DNA from: Pseudomonas sp. ATCC PTA-122608
GTDB lineage: Bacteria > Pseudomonadota > Gammaproteobacteria > Pseudomonadales > Pseudomonadaceae
Direction: 5' to 3'
Length of the DNA: 47,965 nucleotides
NCBI RefSeq assembly: GCF_001952855.1
Contig: NZ_LPNO01000022.1
Span: 28,574 to 76,538 of the forward strand
In this document: one piece after another, positions 43,296 to 47,965 of the stretch
Numbering within the stretch: position 1 is the first letter of the stretch
Layout: every line of letters starts with the position of its first letter
Translations under genes and position numbers: made by a program
Notes under the pieces: generated by a model
Told to the model about the DNA's origin: nothing
Seen by the model: the letters and a program-made list of their open reading frames with translations, nothing else
Database searches by the model: none

Positions 43296-43377
43296 GGCCT
43301 GAAGCGGCCAACGTGGTTGCCTTCCCGGGGAGCGCGGCGGTACCTTCGCCGCACTCACGAACAGGAAGGTAATCGCA

Positions 43378-43677
43378 ATGCCAGACACCACCGACAACGG
43401 CTTCTACGATCGCGCGGACGCGCACATCGAGCTGTCCAACGAGCAGTTCAGGGCGTTCGCCGACCTAGGCAAAATCAGCGCCTCTATGATGTTCGGCACC
43501 ACACGGTTCAATGCCTGGGTCAGCGCACGCAGCTTTAAATCCGGCGAAGAAATGGCCCAGGCCCGTGAGGCGATGCTGAAGTATTTCTGTGATCAGTACC
43601 GAATGATGCTTGAGGATAACCTCGATGATCACATCAATAATTTCAGCAAGTACATGCTAGTCAAGGCACCTGAATAA
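43378..43677 (+). CDS. DUF3144-family protein
   Basis: 99 residues, soluble and helical. The N-terminus GFYDRADAHIELSNEQ matches DUF3144, a short family of uncertain function common in gamma-proteobacteria. A good ribosome site (GGAAGG) precedes the ATG. It is convergent with the fimbrial-like gene 16 bp away. Confidence 0.85.
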   Translation: MPDTTDNGFYDRADAHIELSNEQFRAFADLGKISASMMFGTTRFNAWVSARSFKSGEEMAQAREAMLKYFCDQYRMMLEDNLDDHINNFSKYMLVKAPE

Positions 43678-43693
43678 GCCGGTTTTTTTCCGC

Positions 43694-44074
43694 TTAAGGG
43701 GAGGTCAATGTCACCAGGTACTTGCCTGAATTCACAGGCTTCCCTTGGCCATCCACCAATGTGTATTGCTGCTGGTAATAAGGCCCCGACCGCCCGCTGT
43801 CGGCGACCAGTTTCACGCTGACGGCGCTGTGATCAAGGGCAGTGACCGAGCTCACCGGCTCCACGTTACGGACGCTGATGGCGCTGCCACGTGCCAGGCT
43901 CGGGCAGTTGCTGAGTTTTAGTCCGTCGGCCATGGTCAGCGGCGTGCAAGACGCCTCGACAATGCTGCCGTGAAAGTAAATGACTCCCTGCCCCACCGGG
44001 CTCGCGGCCATGCAGGCGCCGGAGAGGCTGAACAGCAGGCCAACATGGATTGCAGACATTCTCTTGATGCTCAT
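43694..44074 (-). CDS. Secreted fimbrial-subunit-like protein
   Basis: 126 residues with a signal peptide (MSIKRMSAIHVGLLFSLSGACMAAS). Mature part shows the pilin-like pattern G-x-I-V-x-x-x-C-T (FHGSIVEASCTPL, C43) with a second Cys (C57), and a C-terminal beta-strand (YYQQQYTLVDGQGKPVNSGKYLVTLTSP). The fold resembles type 1 pilus subunits, but no chaperone or usher gene is adjacent, so it may be an orphan adhesin or envelope protein. GGAG precedes the ATG. Confidence 0.65.
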   Translation of the reverse strand: MSIKRMSAIHVGLLFSLSGACMAASPVGQGVIYFHGSIVEASCTPLTMADGLKLSNCPSLARGSAISVRNVEPVSSVTALDHSAVSVKLVADSGRSGPYYQQQYTLVDGQGKPVNSGKYLVTLTSP

Positions 44075-44184
44075 GCCAATACTCCCGGGGTTAAAAGCCT
44101 ATGCCTCGGGATATCGGCTGATTGGCGGATTATTTTAAGATTTGTCTGATGTTAGAACCGGTTATTTCAACGACTTTGGAAATA

Positions 44185-45408
44185 TCAGTGCCCGCCAACC
44201 GCAGGCTTGCCGTGCGCCCGGTGCCCAGGTTTGAAACCATGGTTGCGAGCGGCCCACGTAATCGCAAAACCCACCGCCAGCAACACCAACATTGCCCACG
44301 GGAATGACGCCACACCCCAGGTATCGAGCAACACTCCGCCCACCACACCACTTCCCGCAATGGCGCTGTTCCAGGCCACCACATTCAGCGACAGCGCCAC
44401 GTCTGCCCCATCGCCGGCCGCGTCCGCCAATGCGGTTTGCAGCAACGTTGCCGCGCCACCAAAACTCAAGCCCCACACCGCCACACCGACATAAATCACC
44501 CCGGGCACCTGCGCGAGAAAACCAAACGCCAGGCACGTCGCCGCAAAGCCCGCCAGGCTGACCAGCACCGTCTTGCGCAACGCCACATCCACCAACCGAG
44601 CGGTCACCCAAATCCCGAGCAGCGCCGCTATACCAAACACCAACAACACCAGATCCACACGATCCACCAAGCCCGCCGGGGCCACGAACGGCGCGATGTA
44701 GGTATAGAGAATGTTGTGGGCGAGCATCCATGAGATCACCACCGCCAGCACTGGCCGTACGCCCGGCGTGGTCAGCACCTTGCGCAACGGCATACGCTGA
44801 TGGGCTGACTGGCCGGGGTAATCCGGCACTTTCACCAGCACCCAGACGATCAACACCAGGGTCAGCGCCGACATGATGCCGAAGGTGGTGCGCCAGCCCA
44901 CCAGTCCACCCAGCCAGGTGCCCAGCGGCACGCCGAGTGACAGCGCAATCGGCGTGCCCACCATGGCCAGTGCCAATGCCTTGCCCTGCTGATGCGGTTC
45001 AACCATGCGCCGCGCATAGCCGGCCAACAAACTCCAGGCCAGCCCCGCGGCCATCCCGGCGAGGAACCGCGCCAGCAGCGTCAGCCCGTAGTGGGAAGAC
45101 AGCGCCGTGATGGAATTGAACAGCAGAAAACCGACGATGGTCAGCAGCAGCACATTGCGTCTACGCCAGCCGCGAGTAGCGATGGTCAGCGGGATCACCG
45201 CCAACACCGAACCCAGCGCATACGCGGTGACCATCTGCCCGGCCATGGACGCTGAAACGCCCAGGCCATCGCTGATCAGCGGCAACAGGCCTGCCGGCAG
45301 GGTTTCAGTGACGATGCAGATAAAACCGGTCATGGCCAGGGCGAGCAAGGCGCCGATGGGCAAACGGTCGGGAACGGCGTCTGCCGATAAGGTGGTTGAG
45401 GGGGTCAC
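44185..45408 (-). CDS. MFS transporter, DHA1 efflux type
   Basis: 407 residues, 12 helices. TETLPAGLLPLISDGLGVSASMAGQMVTAYALGSVLAVIPLTIATRGWRRR at the start, and ARFLAGMAAGLAWSLLAGYARRMV carries a drug-efflux motif C-like region. GTG start at 45408 with AAGGAG 8 bases upstream. It is divergent from a TetR gene; two copies of the same operator-like sequence lie between them, which suggests regulated drug or solvent efflux. Confidence 0.9.
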   Translation of the reverse strand: MTPSTTLSADAVPDRLPIGALLALAMTGFICIVTETLPAGLLPLISDGLGVSASMAGQMVTAYALGSVLAVIPLTIATRGWRRRNVLLLTIVGFLLFNSITALSSHYGLTLLARFLAGMAAGLAWSLLAGYARRMVEPHQQGKALALAMVGTPIALSLGVPLGTWLGGLVGWRTTFGIMSALTLVLIVWVLVKVPDYPGQSAHQRMPLRKVLTTPGVRPVLAVVISWMLAHNILYTYIAPFVAPAGLVDRVDLVLLVFGIAALLGIWVTARLVDVALRKTVLVSLAGFAATCLAFGFLAQVPGVIYVGVAVWGLSFGGAATLLQTALADAAGDGADVALSLNVVAWNSAIAGSGVVGGVLLDTWGVASFPWAMLVLLAVGFAITWAARNHGFKPGHRAHGKPAVGGH

Positions 45409-45434
45409 AGGGAAACTCCTTGAACTAGAGGACT

Positions 45435-45507
45435 TAAATACCGATCGATATAAATGTTGGGCGCACCACGTAGCGTTGTCAACGACTTATGTATCGACTA
45501 GTATTTA
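45435..45507. promoter_or_regulatory. Two inverted operator-like copies between the MFS and TetR genes
   Basis: taaataccgatcgata at 45435-45450 reads, on the minus strand, as TATCGATCGGTATTTA. tatcgactagtattta lies on the plus strand at 45492-45507. The two agree at 13 of 16 positions and face outward toward each gene, as expected for TetR binding sites over divergent promoters. Confidence 0.7.
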
Positions 45508-45532
45508 TCTCATTACCCGAGAGGATTCCCCC

Positions 45533-46237
45533 ATGGCGCAGATGGGCCGCCCCCGCACTTTCGACCGCGACCAGGCCGTGGAACAGGCCATGCACCTGTT
45601 CTGGGAGCACGGTTACGACGCCACGTCCCTGAGCCAGTTGAAAAGCGGATTGGGCGGTGGCATCTCCGCGCCGAGTTTTTACGCGGCGTTCGGCTCCAAG
45701 GACGCGCTGTTCCAGGAATGCGTGCAGCGTTATCTGGCGACGTTCGCCCAGGTCACCGAATGCCTGTGGGATGACGGCCTGCCACCGCGCCAGGCCATCG
45801 AGACCGCGCTGCGCCAATCCGCACGCATGCAGTGTGAAGAGGGGCATCCCAAAGGCTGCATGGTAGCCCTGGGCGTGATGAGCGCGCCCTCCCCCGAGAA
45901 CGCGCAAGTCACCCATGCACTGACTCATTCACGGGAGCGCACCCGAGCGGGCATTGTGCATTGCGTCGAGCGTGGCATTCGCGCAGGCCAGTTACCTGCC
46001 GAGACCAACGCCCGTGCCATGGCCACGGTCTACGATAGTTTCCTGCAAGGCGTGTCGATCCTGGCTCGGGATGGCGTCGACGCTAATGCCATCGACACTG
46101 CCATCGGCCAACTGATGCTGACCTGGGATTTATCCGCCGCTACAGCGCCGCCCATTCGGCGCGATGCTCCAGCAGAAAGTCCACAAACGCCCGCACCCGA
46201 TGGGGCACGTAGCGGCCGTGGGGATACAGCAAGGTAA
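45533..46237 (+). CDS. TetR/AcrR-family regulator with long C-terminal tail
   Basis: 234 residues. Helix-turn-helix GRPRTFDRDQAVEQAMHLFWEHGYDATSLSQLKSGLGGGISAPSFYAAFGSKDALF, then the usual ligand domain ending near DTAIGQLMLTWDLSAAT. The last 30 residues (PPIRRDAPAESPQTPAPD and onward) are proline/arginine-rich and run antisense into the LysR gene for 98 bp, so they may reflect loss of the original stop. ATG at 45533 with GAGAGGA upstream; the frame extends further upstream, but without a start that fits the family. Confidence 0.88.
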   Translation: MAQMGRPRTFDRDQAVEQAMHLFWEHGYDATSLSQLKSGLGGGISAPSFYAAFGSKDALFQECVQRYLATFAQVTECLWDDGLPPRQAIETALRQSARMQCEEGHPKGCMVALGVMSAPSPENAQVTHALTHSRERTRAGIVHCVERGIRAGQLPAETNARAMATVYDSFLQGVSILARDGVDANAIDTAIGQLMLTWDLSAATAPPIRRDAPAESPQTPAPDGARSGRGDTAR

Positions 46238-47063
46238 ACGGCCGTGAGCGTCCACCGTAAGGCTGCAACACCTCCACCAGGCTGCCGTTGGCCAACTCGT
46301 CCTCGACGATGAATTTGTAGGTCTGGAACAGCCCCGCGCCGTGCTTGGCCAGGGTTACGCCACCGAGCACATCGTCAGAGCAGCTGTAGCCCGCTTCACC
46401 GGCAAACTCTCGCTCCTTGCCGTCCACCTGGAACAACCAGGAAATGCGCCGCCCGTTGCTCGGCAATTCGTACTGGATGCACTCATGGTCCGGCAAATCC
46501 TCCAGGGTTTGGGGCGTGCCGGCACGCTTCAGATACGACGGCGCCGCAACCACCACCAGCTTGGCGTCTTCCAGCAACCGCGCGATCAGCGTCGAGTCCG
46601 GCTGGGCACGCACGCGGATGGCCAGGTCATAGCCTTCGGCGACGAAATCAATATTGCGGTTGCTGATGTGGATATCCACGGTGACTTGCGGGTACAGCGC
46701 ACGGAATTTCGGCAGCAGCGGCAGGATCCGGTGATGGCCGTAGGTGGTCGGGATGCTGATGCGCAACAGCCCGGACGGCACCGATTGCGCGCCCATCATT
46801 TCCTGCTGGGCTTCCACCAGTTGCGTGAGGGCCTGGCGGCATTGCTCGAAAAACGTCCGGCCGCCCTCGGTCAGGCGGATGCTGCGGGTGGTGCGTACAA
46901 ACAACCGGGAACCCAGGCGTTCTTCCAGCCGCGAGATGCTGCGGCTCACCGCCGCTGGCGTCACGCCCGCCACCTGGGCGGCGGCGGTAAAGCTGCTGGC
47001 CTCGGCAGCCAGGCAGAACAGCTCGATGCTGCCCAACTGCAAATCTTCGAAATGGCGCTTCAT
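46140..47063 (-). CDS. LysR-family transcriptional regulator
   Basis: 307 residues. N-terminal winged helix (IELFCLAAEASSFTAAAQVAGVTPAAVSRSISRLEERLGSRLFVRTTRSIRLTEGG) and CrgA-like effector domain (VPSGLLRISIPTTYGHHRILPLLPKFRALYPQVTVDI, LPDHECIQYEL). It overlaps the convergent TetR gene by 98 bp. A broken TonB receptor lies on the other side. The target is not evident in the window. Confidence 0.92.
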   Translation of the reverse strand: MKRHFEDLQLGSIELFCLAAEASSFTAAAQVAGVTPAAVSRSISRLEERLGSRLFVRTTRSIRLTEGGRTFFEQCRQALTQLVEAQQEMMGAQSVPSGLLRISIPTTYGHHRILPLLPKFRALYPQVTVDIHISNRNIDFVAEGYDLAIRVRAQPDSTLIARLLEDAKLVVVAAPSYLKRAGTPQTLEDLPDHECIQYELPSNGRRISWLFQVDGKEREFAGEAGYSCSDDVLGGVTLAKHGAGLFQTYKFIVEDELANGSLVEVLQPYGGRSRPFTLLYPHGRYVPHRVRAFVDFLLEHRAEWAAL

Positions 47064-47167
47064 GATTGATTACACCGGGTATCTACTTGGGGATTCACCC
47101 GCTCTATTTATCAGCAAGGGCCGCATAAATATAGGGGTCCTACCTGGCCCGTGCTTGCTTTCATTCC

Positions 47168-47560
47168 ATGCACACCGCCCACAACTTCCGTGGCAATGCT
47201 CCGTCGTTGGACCTTGCGAACTCCATCAACAACAAGCCGGTCGTGGTCAACCGATTACCGAATACCGACCGTGGTTCGCAGATCGACTCCCTGCAAAAAG
47301 GCGTGTATTTCCAGGACCAGATCAAGTTCGACGAGGCCACCACCTCGCGCGCAGGGTTGGTGTACAAGGCTGGCAACGGCCTGGCACCGTACCTGAGCTA
47401 CAGCGAATCGTTCTTCCCGGTAGCGGGTGTGAGCAAGGCCGGGCAAGTGTTTGTGCCCACCGAAGGCAAACAGTACGAGTTCGGTGACTTACCGCTGGTA
47501 GGCCAACAACGGCTCACTCAGCGGTTCGGGGCGTCAGGCATATGGCGTTGGGGGCGGTGA
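47168..47560 (+). pseudogene. Decayed TonB-dependent siderophore receptor
   Basis: The frame reads NTDRGSQIDSLQKGVYFQDQ (barrel strand), then after an internal deletion AGLVYKAGNGLAPYLSYSES and FFPVAGVSKAGQVFVPTEGK, which match the barrel of ferrichrome/ferrioxamine-type receptors (FhuA/FoxA-like). The N-terminal signal, plug and TonB box, the region between two barrel blocks, and everything after KQYEFG are missing, followed by unrelated sequence. At least two deletions are needed. A LysR gene lies upstream, divergent from it. Confidence 0.8.
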
Positions 47561-47628
47561 TTGGGGGCATATCCGTTGGTTTTGTTACGGCTACTATTGG
47601 TTCCGCTCTTACAGCGGCTCACTTTTGA

Positions 47629-47840
47629 AAAGCGCAAAAGTAAGCAAAACGCTCTTGCCCCACCACTCGGCACCTCGCCCAGGCTCGGTGTGCCCTCACT
47701 CCGGCTTTGGAGCGTGGGCCGCCGCGATGGGCCATCCTTGGCCCAGCGCGGCTAACCCGGCGTCCTGCCGGGTTACCCACGCTCCAAAGCCTGCGTTCGG
47801 CCAGCGTGGTTTAACGGGGCGCCTAAGATCAAGATCAAAA
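47629..47840. repeat. Structured dispersed repeat of fluorescent pseudomonads
   Basis: Nested perfect hairpins: ctttggagcgtggg (47705-47718) with cccacgctccaaag (47776-47789); inside them tgggcca/tggcccA arms (47728-47745), and taacccggc/gccgggtta (47753-47775, loop gtcct). Before it is an AG/CT-rich leader (ccccaccactcggcacctcg). It resembles a non-coding element I know to recur between genes in this group. Translations across it are not real proteins. Confidence 0.7.
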
Positions 47841-47927
47841 GCAGATCAAGGGCACAGCGGCCTACAGGCCGGCTTGAGTGTGGTGAAGCAACAGCAAGAT
47901 CAAAAGCTAAAGCGGGCACGGTCCAAA

Positions 47928-47965
47928 TGTGGGAGCGGGCTTGCTCGCGAAGGTCGTTAACGATG
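47928..47965. repeat. REP copy at the window edge
   Basis: tgtgggagcgggcttgctcg followed by cgaaggtcgttaacgatg, matching the first arm of the REP doublet at 11374. The second arm lies outside the window. Confidence 0.85.

Noticed and set aside
42030..43397. 455-codon minus-strand frame opposite the PQQ dehydrogenase
   Set aside because: Antisense shadow; the plus frame has a lipobox, propeller blades and coupled start.
45107..45532. Upstream extension of the TetR reading frame
   Set aside because: Runs antisense through the MFS gene and its promoter; the ATG at 45533 has a ribosome site and matches the family start.
47625..47960. 111-codon frame across the terminal repeat
   Set aside because: Lies in a structured non-coding repeat and REP; such translations recur wherever the repeat occurs.
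8338..47965. Repeated short sequences as a CRISPR array
   Set aside because: Copies are inverted doublets far apart without regular spacers; they are REP elements.

Overview
The window looks like chromosomal DNA of a fluorescent pseudomonad (Pseudomonas fluorescens group). The evidence is high-GC coding sequence, REP elements of the type tgtgggagcgggcttgctcgcga, and families typical of that group: short MsrA, NADAR, DUF1289, DUF3144, a bestrophin, a ProP-type transporter and many small LysR/TetR/MFS units. I see no tRNA, rRNA, CRISPR array, phage module or intact insertion sequence. It reads as metabolic and transport accessory DNA.

Layout. 0-4 kb: DMT exporter cut by the window edge, GNAT, two DUF2846-like lipoproteins, NADAR ADP-ribose glycosidase. 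4.2-8.3 kb: a three-gene operon for a periplasmic molybdenum hydroxylase (2Fe-2S subunit, Tat-exported molybdopterin subunit, three-haem cytochrome c). 8.4-14.4 kb: MsrA, small unknowns, an MHS-type MFS transporter, a DCC/DoxX pair and a DUF2269/saccharopine-dehydrogenase-like pair, with REP doublets between units. 14.4-17.9 kb: a patch of small, atypical genes (DUF6896-like, low-molecular-weight tyrosine phosphatase, unknowns, GNAT) separated by copies of a degenerate repeat, starting with a broken GNAT gene. 18-22.9 kb: two oxidoreductase/regulator modules, one of which has lost its old yellow enzyme gene but kept a perfect 20-bp inverted-repeat operator. 22.9-31 kb: MFS, MocR regulator, an unusual ferredoxin/reductase/M24-peptidase fusion, a second MFS with an AraC regulator, and a threonine-aldolase-like enzyme. 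31-35.7 kb: MarR-MFS operon with an isochorismatase remnant, small conserved genes, secreted DNA/RNA nuclease, TetR. 35.7-43.7 kb: aldo-keto reductase, TrmK, DHH phosphoesterase, GNAT, bestrophin, ProP, and a DUF2231/PQQ sugar dehydrogenase pair. 43.7-48 kb: fimbrial-like protein, divergent MFS/TetR pair with duplicated operators, LysR, a decayed TonB-dependent receptor and a structured dispersed repeat.

Recurring theme. Six MFS transporters and eight transcriptional regulators lie in 48 kb, mostly as divergent or adjacent regulator/target pairs whose operators can be read as palindromes. Four gene remnants (GNAT, old yellow enzyme, isochorismatase, TonB receptor) show repeated internal deletion. 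The strongest candidate for something not commonly described is the single-chain fusion of a [2Fe-2S] ferredoxin-NAD(P)H reductase to an M24 metallopeptidase at 25.8-27.4 kb, divergent from its likely MocR regulator.
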